A stretch of 64,000 nt of DNA from Dokdonia sp. (GTDB taxonomy: Bacteria; Bacteroidota; Bacteroidia; Flavobacteriales; Flavobacteriaceae). The DNA lies in assembly GCA_020630915.1 (NCBI GenBank), contig JAHDIF010000001.1, positions 1 through 64,000 on the forward strand, given 5' to 3'. The notes under the pieces are model-generated. The model ran no database searches, was not told the DNA's origin, and saw only the letters and a list, made by a program, of their open reading frames with translations. The translations under genes and the position numbers were made by a program. Shown here piece after piece: positions 8,780 to 15,769 of this stretch (the stretch's first letter is position 1; each line of letters opens with the position of its first letter).

Positions 8780-8888
8780 CTTACGTAAGTTTTTCTCCAG
8801 GCGCTTTGTGGCCAGCTCAAATCTTTACGTAAGATTTTTTACGTAAAACTAAAAGCAGTTCCGGAACAGCTGAGCTGCTGCAGCAGCT
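8780..8888. repeat. Cluster of palindromes between convergent element genes
   Basis: Within 109 bp are three TTACGTAA palindromes (8781-8788, 8825-8832, 8839-8846), the last extended to TTTTACGTAAAA (8837-8848). GTTCCGGAAC (8858-8867), CAGCTG (8867-8872) and a 16-bp palindrome AGCTGCTGCAGCAGCT (8873-8888) follow. The cluster fills the gap between the plus-strand GIY-YIG gene and the minus-strand PLD gene. It may be a bidirectional terminator, a protein-binding region, or a junction where cargo was added. Confidence 0.65.
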
Positions 8889-8921
8889 TTCCTTTAAGTA
8901 AGAATTCCATCTCCATTTGAC

Positions 8922-9677
8922 CTAATTTATAGGCTCTCGATAAATACTTCTCCCCCATTGTTGAATATCAATTTGAGGAGAACTTGACTCATAAAGGCTT
9001 TCAAACTCAATCAAAAGATCATTTAAGGCGCTTTTATCGGTTGTTCTAATTCTTGTCTCATGATTACCCTTTGAACCATTATACGTGAAATTAAGAGAGC
9101 CTAGATAAGCTATTTCGTCATCTATGATGAATATCTTACTATGAATAAACTTTCCTTTACCATATCCTTTCTCTGGAGATAAAAAAACCTTGAACGGAAA
9201 ATACTGAGAATACCAATAATTATATATTCTAGTATTACGATAATAACTCCTCTGAACTAAGTATAAAATAAAGACCACAAACAAGATTGGAATGGCAATA
9301 AGGTATTTTTCTTGTGGAGCTTGATATGTAAGATATCCCATAATTGAAGAAGCTATAATCAGAAATAAAAGTAAAAATCGATATCGCTTTTTAAACTTTG
9401 TTCTTTTAATCACAGCTTCCTCTATAATCTCTCTATTTTGATTTATAAGATTGTAAACTAAACCTTTGTGATTTCTATTGATTTTTATCTCATCCATAGT
9501 AATCAGTTGCACATCTATACCTTCTTTTTTCTTTTCAATAAGCGATTTAGTAAACGAAGGAGATAAATATGGAGAGACTATCTTAATTGTCTTTCTGGCA
9601 TTTTCTATATCATTAAGTAGTTTTTTTCCAGCCCCTTGACCGATATATATGTCGCATTTGACGTTGTTTGAGAACAT
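8922..9677 (-). CDS. Membrane-embedded phospholipase-D-like protein
   Basis: A 251-aa protein of the PLD superfamily. The N-terminal part (about 1-75) has the PLD-like strand pattern TIKIVSPYLSPSFTKSLI and LITMDE but no complete HKD. Two membrane helices follow (about 97-116 and 122-143). The catalytic motif HSKIFIIDDEIAYLGSLNF (about 190-208) supplies His, Lys and Asp. With a single HKD the enzyme would have to dimerize, as Nuc-type PLD nucleases do. It lies at the right end of the IME, on the opposite strand to the mobilization genes, as cargo. A defence or DNA-entry role is possible but unproven. Confidence 0.8.
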   Translation of the reverse strand: MFSNNVKCDIYIGQGAGKKLLNDIENARKTIKIVSPYLSPSFTKSLIEKKKEGIDVQLITMDEIKINRNHKGLVYNLINQNREIIEEAVIKRTKFKKRYRFLLLFLIIASSIMGYLTYQAPQEKYLIAIPILFVVFILYLVQRSYYRNTRIYNYWYSQYFPFKVFLSPEKGYGKGKFIHSKIFIIDDEIAYLGSLNFTYNGSKGNHETRIRTTDKSALNDLLIEFESLYESSSPQIDIQQWGRSIYREPIN

Positions 9678-9731
9678 AGGTAACCTTTAATAAAAAATAT
9701 GGTGTAATGATAAAAGTAATATTTAATAATT

Positions 9732-10040
9732 TTACTCCTTATAATTATAATAAAACATTGTCCTAAACTGGTCATTTGGGTTATCTAACTTTGGAAATAA
9801 ATCATTTTCGTTCATAAAACAAATTAATTCAAAAAAGGATTCTTTTAATCTATCTCTATTTGACCAATTACAATCATCAATCCTGTTATCTAGTAAAGTT
9901 ACATTCTCTAATGTAGAAATATATCCTTTTGTATATCCAAAATCAAAATTAAAAACTGTTTCAAAATCAACCAATAATTTTGTGACATGTTCATTTAATT
10001 CATCTGAGAAACTATCATTTACTTTTTTACCGTTTATCAT
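9732..10040 (-). CDS. Unknown 102-aa acidic protein
   Basis: A short soluble protein rich in Asp, Asn and Phe, with no recognised domain, membrane segment or signal. It lies 54 bp upstream of the PLD-like gene on the same strand and could be its operon partner, for example an immunity or regulatory protein. The ATG at 10040 follows an AT-rich stretch. The only support is an open frame of ordinary composition and this context. Confidence 0.55.
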   Translation of the reverse strand: MINGKKVNDSFSDELNEHVTKLLVDFETVFNFDFGYTKGYISTLENVTLLDNRIDDCNWSNRDRLKESFFELICFMNENDLFPKLDNPNDQFRTMFYYNYKE

Positions 10041-10105
10041 AAATATTATATTCTAATTAAACATTATTCTATTTTTTGCCACCCATTTAACCACCCTAAA
10101 AACAA

Positions 10106-10130
10106 AAACCCCTTGCTTTGCAAGGGGTTT
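10106..10130 (-). terminator. Terminator supplied by the element behind tRNA-Met
   Basis: CCCCTTGC (10109-10116), loop TTT, GCAAGGGG (10120-10127) form a perfect 8-bp stem with A/T runs on both sides. On the minus strand the stem is followed by a U-rich run (10101-10108). It lies 14 bp past attR, inside the element, and so replaces the tRNA's own terminator, which integration moved 10 kb away. Confidence 0.8.
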
Positions 10131-10141
10131 CATCATATATT

Positions 10142-10159
10142 AGTGGTCCCACTTGGGCT
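10142..10159. other. attR (direct repeat inside tRNA-Met)
   Basis: The second copy of the 18-bp repeat at 38-55. It covers the 3' acceptor strand and part of the T arm of the tRNA-Met gene, so the gene stays intact after integration. Confidence 0.85.
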
Positions 10160-10217
10160 CGAACCAAGGACCCTCTGATTATGAGTCAGATGCTCTAACC
10201 AACTGAGCTATGGGACC
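10144..10217 (-). tRNA. tRNA-Met (CAT), integration target
   Basis: A 74-nt cloverleaf on the minus strand. Acceptor GGTCCCA pairs with TGGGACC, the D arm is GCTC...GAGC, the anticodon stem TCTGA/TCAGA encloses CTCATAA (anticodon CAT), the T arm is CTTGG/CCAAG with TTCGAGC, and the discriminator is A. CCA is not encoded. It could be elongator tRNA-Met or the CAT-anticodon tRNA-Ile that is lysidine-modified; sequence inspection does not settle this. Confidence 0.95.
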
Positions 10218-10280
10218 TGCATCTAAATGCGGGAGCAAATTTACTACAAATCTACCATTAGACAAACATTTTAAGCGCAA

Positions 10281-10682
10281 TTACTCAATTTCTTGACAAA
10301 GTTCTACAAGCACCCCATTAGCACTTTTAGGATGCACAAAAGCAATGAGCTTATTATCAGCACCTTTCTTAGGCACTTCATTGAGTAATTTAAACCCTTC
10401 ATTTTTAAGTCTGGTCATTTCTGAAACAATATCGTCCACCGCAAAGGCGATGTGGTGTATTCCCTCACCCTTCTTTTCAATAAACTTTGAGATGGGACTC
10501 TCATTATTCATGGCTTCTAGCAACTCAACTTTATTTTCTCCTAATTCAAAAAACGATGTACGAACCCCTTCAGACAGTACTTCCTCTATTTTATAATGGG
10601 TTTTACCCAATAATTTGGCATATAACTTGTTAGAATCATCAAGATTTTTAACTGCAATGCCTATATGTTCTATTCTGTTCAT
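10281..10682 (-). CDS. mce: Methylmalonyl-CoA epimerase
   Basis: A 133-aa cytosolic enzyme that interconverts (S)- and (R)-methylmalonyl-CoA in propionate metabolism. The vicinal-oxygen-chelate fold is clear: MNRIEHIGIAVKNL at the start with a metal-ligand His, GIHHIAFAVDDI in the second half, and LVELCQEIE at the end with a ligand Glu. Length is normal. It is the first chromosomal gene beyond the integrated element and reads toward the tRNA. Its start is 16 bp from a copy of the 14-bp palindrome. Confidence 0.95.
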   Translation of the reverse strand: MNRIEHIGIAVKNLDDSNKLYAKLLGKTHYKIEEVLSEGVRTSFFELGENKVELLEAMNNESPISKFIEKKGEGIHHIAFAVDDIVSEMTRLKNEGFKLLNEVPKKGADNKLIAFVHPKSANGVLVELCQEIE

Positions 10683-10700
10683 ATGTATTATTTATGTTAC

Positions 10701-10714
10701 GCTTTCGCGAAAGC
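10701..10714. repeat. Dispersed palindrome copy 1
   Basis: Exact GCTTTCGCGAAAGC, extended to a perfect 20-bp palindrome (10698-10717). It lies between the divergent mce and rbfA genes. Confidence 0.95.
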
Positions 10715-10766
10715 GTATGCACCCTCATAAAAAAGCTTATCAAAGATAAAACAATCTTAAAAAACG

Positions 10767-10774
10767 TACTTTTG
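10767..10774 (+). promoter_or_regulatory. -7 box of rbfA
   Basis: TACTTTTG fits the Bacteroidota -7 consensus TAnnTTTG and ends 4 bp before the rbfA ATG. Transcription would start at or within the start region, giving little or no leader. Confidence 0.5.
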
Positions 10775-10778
10775 CCCT

Positions 10779-11171
10779 ATGGAATCTAACAGACAGAAAA
10801 AAGTAGCAGGTGTATTGCAACAAGACCTAGCAGCGGTACTACAAAATGCACTAAGAAGTAGTGGGAATTCTGGCATGATCGTGTCTGTTTCCAAAGTAAA
10901 AGTACCTACAGATTTATCCATCGCTAAAGTCTATATAAGCGTATTTCCAAATGATCAGGCGCAGAAAATGCTTGAAGAGATCGAAACGGTAAAACATAGA
11001 ATAAGACATGAGATATCTCAACTTACTCGCCACCAACTGCGTCGTATGCCAGAATTACAATTTTATATAGATGACTCTCTGGAATACATAGATGGCATAA
11101 ATCGCTCTTTAAAGGGTGGAGACAATCCCATAGAAGATCCTACATTATTAGAAAAAAGAAAGAAAAAATAA
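10779..11171 (+). CDS. rbfA: Ribosome-binding factor A
   Basis: A 130-aa 30S maturation factor needed for 16S rRNA 5'-end processing. The KH-like fold is visible: RQKKVAGVLQQDLAAVLQ, VSVSKVKVPTDLSIAKVYISVF, and RHQLRRMPELQFYIDDSLEYIDGIN. A basic tail ends in KRKKK. The stop is directly followed by the ATG of the permease gene (0-bp gap), a common Flavobacteria pairing. Confidence 0.96.
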   Translation: MESNRQKKVAGVLQQDLAAVLQNALRSSGNSGMIVSVSKVKVPTDLSIAKVYISVFPNDQAQKMLEEIETVKHRIRHEISQLTRHQLRRMPELQFYIDDSLEYIDGINRSLKGGDNPIEDPTLLEKRKKK

Positions 11172-12371
11172 ATGGTATTCTCTTCATTTATTGCAAAACG
11201 CTACCTCTTTTCTAAAAGTGGCACCAATGCAGTGAATATCATAACACTTATCTCCGTAATAAGTATTATTGTAGGGACTATTGTATTTCTAGTAGTACTC
11301 TCTGCATTTTCTGGACTAAAACAATTTAATCTTTCTGTTATCTCTGCCATAGACCCAGATCTAAAAGTAATTCCTGCTCAAGGAAAAATAATAAGGCTAA
11401 ACAAAGAACAAGAAGAATCTATTAAAGAAATAGAGGGTATTGCACACTATTCTAAAATAATAGAAGAAAGAGCTTATCTTGAGTATGATGGAAAAACACA
11501 TTTAGGTTTTCTTAAAGGTGTAGATCAAAACTTTCTAAAAGTAAATAGACTGGACACCACTATTTTTGCAGGGTCTTGGATCACCCAAACCGAACCTGAA
11601 GTAGTAGTGGGCGCAGGGGTTTCCAGACGTCTATCACTGGCATTAGGCGATTATGGCACTTTACTTAAGATTATGGTCCCTAAACCAGGAAAAGGACAGA
11701 TTACAGACCCTTCTCAAGCTTTTAGAAAATCTAGTGCTATTGCGAGTGGTATATTTCAAGTAGGAGAGTCCATAGATAACGATCACGTTTTTACTCACAT
11801 AGATTATGCTGGCAAACTACTAGATTACGAATTAGACGAGATAAGCGCCATAGAAATTAAACTAGCCTCAATAGACAAGGAAGAAACAACAATACAGCAA
11901 TTGCAAGATCTCCTAGGCGATGCTGTGATTATTAAAAATAGAATGTCACTGAATGACACGCTCTACAAAATGCTCAATACAGAAAATCTTGCATTATATT
12001 TTATCTGCACTCTCGTGATAATTATTGTTCTCTTTTGTTTTGTAGGAAGTATTATTATGATTATTGTAGACAAGAGGCCACACATAAAGACACTCTCAGA
12101 TCTTGGCTCATCACTTAAAGAAATAAGAAAAATATTCTTTACTCAAGGAATATATATGCTATGCCTAGGGGTTGTTACTGGGCTAATTTTAGGGATACTT
12201 ATTGTACTAATGCAACAATATCTAGGACTGGTTAAAATCACAGAAACATTAGCATATCCGGTTCATCTAACAAGCAAGAATGTCATTATTGTTTTGCTTA
12301 CGATATTAGTACTAGGCACAGCAGCAGCAAAACTTGCTTCATCTCGCATTAATGGAAAGCTACTTTCCTAG
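11172..12371 (+). CDS. LolC/LolE-like ABC transporter permease
   Basis: A 399-aa inner-membrane protein of the FtsX/LolC-LolE group, which releases lipoproteins for transport to the outer membrane. There is one N-terminal membrane helix (about 20-45), a periplasmic domain (about 50-270), then three helices (about 275-300, 320-350 and 365-385). KRYLFSKSGTNAVNIITLIS at the start is typical. No ATPase partner is adjacent. The gene meets dus tail to tail, the two stops sharing CTAG (12368-12371). Confidence 0.88.
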   Translation: MVFSSFIAKRYLFSKSGTNAVNIITLISVISIIVGTIVFLVVLSAFSGLKQFNLSVISAIDPDLKVIPAQGKIIRLNKEQEESIKEIEGIAHYSKIIEERAYLEYDGKTHLGFLKGVDQNFLKVNRLDTTIFAGSWITQTEPEVVVGAGVSRRLSLALGDYGTLLKIMVPKPGKGQITDPSQAFRKSSAIASGIFQVGESIDNDHVFTHIDYAGKLLDYELDEISAIEIKLASIDKEETTIQQLQDLLGDAVIIKNRMSLNDTLYKMLNTENLALYFICTLVIIIVLFCFVGSIIMIIVDKRPHIKTLSDLGSSLKEIRKIFFTQGIYMLCLGVVTGLILGILIVLMQQYLGLVKITETLAYPVHLTSKNVIIVLLTILVLGTAAAKLASSRINGKLLS

Positions 12372-13360
12372 ACAAATTCGTGCCCAGAAAATTCCTTTTC
12401 TATTACATCTAAGGCCGCAAATACGTCTTCACTATGATCTGAGGTGACCAACTTCATCCTGTATTCTTTAAAATGAGGAATTCCCCTAAAATAGTTGGTA
12501 TAATGTCTTCTTGTTTCAAAAACACCTAGTTTCTCTCCTTTCCAGTCTATAGACATCTGGAGGTGACGTCTAGCCGCTTCAATGCGATCTTCTAGGGTGG
12601 GAGGTTTTTTGTGCTCACCAGTTTTCATAAAATGTTTTACCTCATTAAAAAACCAAGGATAGCCTATGCTTGCTCTACCTATCATAGCACCATCAAGTCC
12701 ATAAGAATCCCGCATCTCTACTGCTCTTTCTGGAGAGTTCACATCTCCGTTTCCAAAAACAGGAATGTGCATTCTAGGGTTATTTTTTACTGCCGCAATA
12801 GGCTTCCAATCTGCATCGCCTTTATACATTTGGGCTCGAGTGCGCCCGTGAATAGATATTGCCGCACAACCCACATCCTGTAAACGCTCTGCCACCTCAA
12901 CAATCTTAATACTATCGTGATCCCAACCTAATCTTGTCTTTACTGTTACAGGAAGCTTCGTATGTTTTACCATTGCCTCGGTGAGCTTTACCATTAAATC
13001 TATATCCTTCAATATACCAGCTCCAGCTCCTTTAGACACCACTTTTTTTACCGGACAACCAAAATTGATATCTATTATATCTGGACCACTAGCCTCAACA
13101 ATCTCAACACTTCTGAGCATTGAATCCATCACCGCTCCAAATATCTGGATTCCTACAGGTCGTTCTTTTTCGTAGATATCTAGTTTCATAGTGCTTTTTG
13201 CCGCATCTCGTATAAGCCCTTCACTGGAGATGAACTCGGTATACACAACATCTGCCCCGTTCTCTTTACAAAGTGCTCTAAAAGGAGGATCACTCACATC
13301 TTCCATGGGTGCAAGAAGTAGCGGAAAATCTCCAACGTCTATATCTCCTATTTTTGCCAT
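12368..13360 (-). CDS. dusB: tRNA-dihydrouridine synthase, DusB type
   Basis: A 330-aa FMN enzyme that reduces uridines in tRNA D loops. Motifs are LLAPMEDVSDPPFR (FMN site), DINFGCPVKKVVSKGAGAG with the catalytic Cys of the NFGCP motif, SIHGRTRAQMYKGDADW, and IPVFGNGDVNSPE followed by DGAMIGRASIGYPW. Length matches DusB. The start lies 12 bp from palindrome copy 2; the gene is downstream-convergent with the permease. Confidence 0.93.
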   Translation of the reverse strand: MAKIGDIDVGDFPLLLAPMEDVSDPPFRALCKENGADVVYTEFISSEGLIRDAAKSTMKLDIYEKERPVGIQIFGAVMDSMLRSVEIVEASGPDIIDINFGCPVKKVVSKGAGAGILKDIDLMVKLTEAMVKHTKLPVTVKTRLGWDHDSIKIVEVAERLQDVGCAAISIHGRTRAQMYKGDADWKPIAAVKNNPRMHIPVFGNGDVNSPERAVEMRDSYGLDGAMIGRASIGYPWFFNEVKHFMKTGEHKKPPTLEDRIEAARRHLQMSIDWKGEKLGVFETRRHYTNYFRGIPHFKEYRMKLVTSDHSEDVFAALDVIEKEFSGHEFV

Positions 13361-13372
13361 ATCTACTATTTT

Positions 13373-13386
13373 GCTTTCGCGAAAGC
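13373..13386. repeat. Dispersed palindrome copy 2
   Basis: Exact GCTTTCGCGAAAGC in the 32-bp gap between the M28 peptidase stop and the dusB start. Confidence 0.95.
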
Positions 13387-13392
13387 GTACAA

Positions 13393-14631
13393 CTAATCTT
13401 TTACAAATTCTATATCCTTAAGGACCTCTTCTCCATCTCTTTGAATAACAACCGTAGTTTTATCTCCTCCATCGAAAGTAGCTAGAACCCTCATGTAGCT
13501 CATCATATCTACCACAGTACTATCGCCCATTTTCACAACAACGTCTCCTTTTTGAAGTCCTGCATTTTGGGCGGCTTTACCTTCACTCACACCATCAATG
13601 CGCATTCCTTTTCCAGAAAATAAGTAATCTGGCACTACCCCTAAACCTACTTTAAATGCTGGTACGGCTTCACTCTCATTTTTGGTTTTGGTAAACTTAA
13701 GTTTACCATTATCATCTACTTCCTTAATAATTCTTTTAATATAGGAGGCAATAGACTCCATACCTTCATAATTCAATTTTTCCGTATCATCTCCAGGCTT
13801 GTGATAGTCACTATGCTGTCCTGTAAAAAAATGAAGTACTGGGATATCATTCAGATAGAAAGAAGTGTGATCGGACGGTCCTACTCCACTCTCGTGTTCG
13901 CTTAATTTAAAATCTTCATTAGCTGCAAAAATAGTTTGCGGCCAGATAGGCGAAGTACCCACACCGTGTACAGCGATAGCTCTTTCTTCGTTAAGGCGAC
14001 CTACCATATCCATATTGATCATACAATTTGCCCTAGCGAGATCAATTGTTGAGTTTTTTGTAAAATAGTTAGACCCTAACAACCCCATTTCTTCACCAGA
14101 AAAAGCTATAAAGAGATAATTATTACCGTTATACTCTTTTGCCTGCAGTTCACTTGCGAGTTTGAGCATTACCGCTACACCACTTGCATTATCATCTGCT
14201 CCATTATGTATTGCTTCTCCCTCACTATATAAGCTTCCTTCTCCTCCCATACCCAGATGATCATAGTGTGCTCCTATAATTACTGTATTAGTCGCCTCGT
14301 GATCTAAAAAACCTATTACATTCGTTCCAGTAATTGTTTCAGAAGTGTCTTTATTGTTTTTATTATATTCTACTTCGCTATGAGGATCTGTTCTAGGTGT
14401 AAATGTAAATGTCTGGTAGTAGGTACCTGCCTCACCTTTAGGTGCAAGACCAATATTTTTAAAACGTTTCCTTAAATAATCGGCGGCTAGTAGTTCTCCT
14501 TTAGTTCCTGTCTCTCTTCCTTCGAGAGCATCAGAGGCTAGAAAAGTGACATCTTCTTTTAAAGAAACGGGTGATTCTTCCTTACAACATACAAAAACGA
14601 GAAGCATTGAAAGAAGTAACAGTTTTTTCAT
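13393..14631 (-). CDS. M28 zinc aminopeptidase-like lipoprotein with PDZ domain
   Basis: A zinc metallopeptidase, 412 aa from the chosen start MKKLLLLSMLLVFVCCKEE, a lipoprotein signal (the frame extends 30 codons further but without a signal). Zinc and catalytic residues appear in order: IGAHYDHLG, GADDNASG, AFSGEEMG, INMDMVGR and GPSDHTSF. A PDZ domain occupies the last ~90 residues (DGVSEGKAAQNAGLQKGDVVVKM). It probably degrades peptides in the periplasm or at the outer membrane. It diverges from the TolB-like gene across only 40 bp. Confidence 0.9.
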   Translation of the reverse strand: MKKLLLLSMLLVFVCCKEESPVSLKEDVTFLASDALEGRETGTKGELLAADYLRKRFKNIGLAPKGEAGTYYQTFTFTPRTDPHSEVEYNKNNKDTSETITGTNVIGFLDHEATNTVIIGAHYDHLGMGGEGSLYSEGEAIHNGADDNASGVAVMLKLASELQAKEYNGNNYLFIAFSGEEMGLLGSNYFTKNSTIDLARANCMINMDMVGRLNEERAIAVHGVGTSPIWPQTIFAANEDFKLSEHESGVGPSDHTSFYLNDIPVLHFFTGQHSDYHKPGDDTEKLNYEGMESIASYIKRIIKEVDDNGKLKFTKTKNESEAVPAFKVGLGVVPDYLFSGKGMRIDGVSEGKAAQNAGLQKGDVVVKMGDSTVVDMMSYMRVLATFDGGDKTTVVIQRDGEEVLKDIEFVKD

Positions 14632-14642
14632 AATAGATGTCT

Positions 14643-14650
14643 TATTTTTG
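14643..14650 (+). promoter_or_regulatory. -7 box of the TolB-like gene
   Basis: TATTTTTG fits TAnnTTTG and lies 21 bp before the ATG at 14672, in the 40-bp divergent gap. Confidence 0.45.
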
Positions 14651-14671
14651 TGCAAAATTAGGTAATTATCT

Positions 14672-15769
14672 ATGAAACATATTCTTCTATTCTCTCTGGG
14701 AGTGATTTTATTTTCTTGCAAACAAGAAAATAAGCAAGAAACTAGTAAACCAGAATCTGTTACAGCATCTAAGGATGGACTTATATATCCAGAAGAAACC
14801 CACTTTAAATCTATACAGCAGGTTACTTTTGGAGGTGATAATGCAGAAGCATATTGGAGTTTTGATGATAAACAATTGGTATTTCAGTCTAACTTTAAAG
14901 ATTGGGGTGTAGGATGTGATCAAATGTTTTTGATGAATGTCGGAGAAAGCTTTCGCGAAAGCAAACCCCCTATGATTTCTACCGGGATGGGAAGAACCAC
15001 TTGTGCTTATTTCTTGCCAGATAATAAATCATTTGTGTACGGATCTACCCACGCTGGAGATAAGTTTTGCCCACCAGTCCCTCTGCGCAAAAATGGAAAT
15101 TACGTATGGCCCGTATATGACACGTTTGATATATATGTATCTGACCTTGAAGGAAATATAACTGGGCAACTTACAGATCAACCGGGATATGATGCAGAGG
15201 CTACAGTATCTCCACAAGGAGATAAAATTGTTTTTACCTCAACTAGAAGTGGCGACCTAGAACTCTATACAATGAATATAGATGGGTCTGACGTACAACA
15301 GATTACTGATGAATTAGGTTATGATGGAGGAGCTTTTTTCTCCCCAGACGGTACAAAATTGATCTTTCGCGCGAGCAGACCGAAAACGGAGGCAGCAATT
15401 AAAAAATACAAAGACTTACTTGCAGAAGGACTTGTAGAACCCACAGAAATGGAACTTTTTATTTGTAATGCAGATGGTTCTGATCTACGCCAATTGACAC
15501 GCTTGGGTAATGCAAACTGGAGTCCTTTCTTTCACCCTAGTGGAGAAAAAATCTTATTCTCTAGTAATTTTGAGGCAGAAAGAGGATTTCCCTTTAACCT
15601 CTATATGATTGATCTTGATGGTAAGAATCTTGAGCGTATAACTCACGGTGAAACTTTTGATGCTTTTCCAGTATTTTCTAACGATGGAAAAAAACTAGCT
15701 TTTTCTTCTAATAGAAATAACGGAGGCGGGAGAGATACAAACTTATTTATTGCAGAGTGGGTTGATTAA
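14672..15769 (+). CDS. TolB-like beta-propeller lipoprotein
   Basis: A 365-aa lipoprotein: signal MKHILLFSLGVILFSCKQE with the lipobox Cys at 16. The rest is a run of PD40/WD40-like TolB repeats, e.g. GYDAEATVSPQGDKIVFTST, GYDGGAFFSPDGTKLIFRAS, NWSPFFHPSGEKILFSSN and TFDAFPVFSNDGKKLAFSSN. It is probably a periplasmic or surface binding scaffold; the ligand is unknown. Palindrome copy 3 lies in frame and encodes SFRES near residues 93-97. The stop shares TTAA with the convergent receptor gene. Confidence 0.88.
   Translation: MKHILLFSLGVILFSCKQENKQETSKPESVTASKDGLIYPEETHFKSIQQVTFGGDNAEAYWSFDDKQLVFQSNFKDWGVGCDQMFLMNVGESFRESKPPMISTGMGRTTCAYFLPDNKSFVYGSTHAGDKFCPPVPLRKNGNYVWPVYDTFDIYVSDLEGNITGQLTDQPGYDAEATVSPQGDKIVFTSTRSGDLELYTMNIDGSDVQQITDELGYDGGAFFSPDGTKLIFRASRPKTEAAIKKYKDLLAEGLVEPTEMELFICNADGSDLRQLTRLGNANWSPFFHPSGEKILFSSNFEAERGFPFNLYMIDLDGKNLERITHGETFDAFPVFSNDGKKLAFSSNRNNGGGRDTNLFIAEWVD
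14949..14962. repeat. Dispersed palindrome copy 3 (in gene)
   Basis: Exact GCTTTCGCGAAAGC inside the TolB-like gene, read as FRES in its third frame. Confidence 0.95.

Larger units (their letters stand above)
38..10159. mobile_element. tRNA-Met-integrated mobilizable element (IME), about 10.1 kb
   Basis: The segment is bounded by an 18-bp direct repeat (38-55 and 10142-10159). The right copy is the 3' end of an intact tRNA-Met gene. Just inside the left copy lies a tyrosine integrase, followed by replication and mobilization genes (helicase, primase, MobV relaxase with oriT, coupling ATPase) and cargo. No VirB4, TraG-channel or other mating-pore genes are present, so this is a mobilizable rather than self-transmissible element. 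The 14-bp palindrome found throughout the rest of the window is absent here, which fits foreign origin. Boundaries and gene content are seen; mobility is inferred. Confidence 0.88.

Noticed and set aside
38-10159. The element as a full integrative conjugative element
   Set aside because: No VirB4, mating-pore or pilus genes; only relaxase, coupling protein and oriT are present.
14632-14721. Longer N-terminus of the M28 peptidase
   Set aside because: The 30 extra residues precede a clear lipoprotein signal and overlap the divergent gene's start and promoter.
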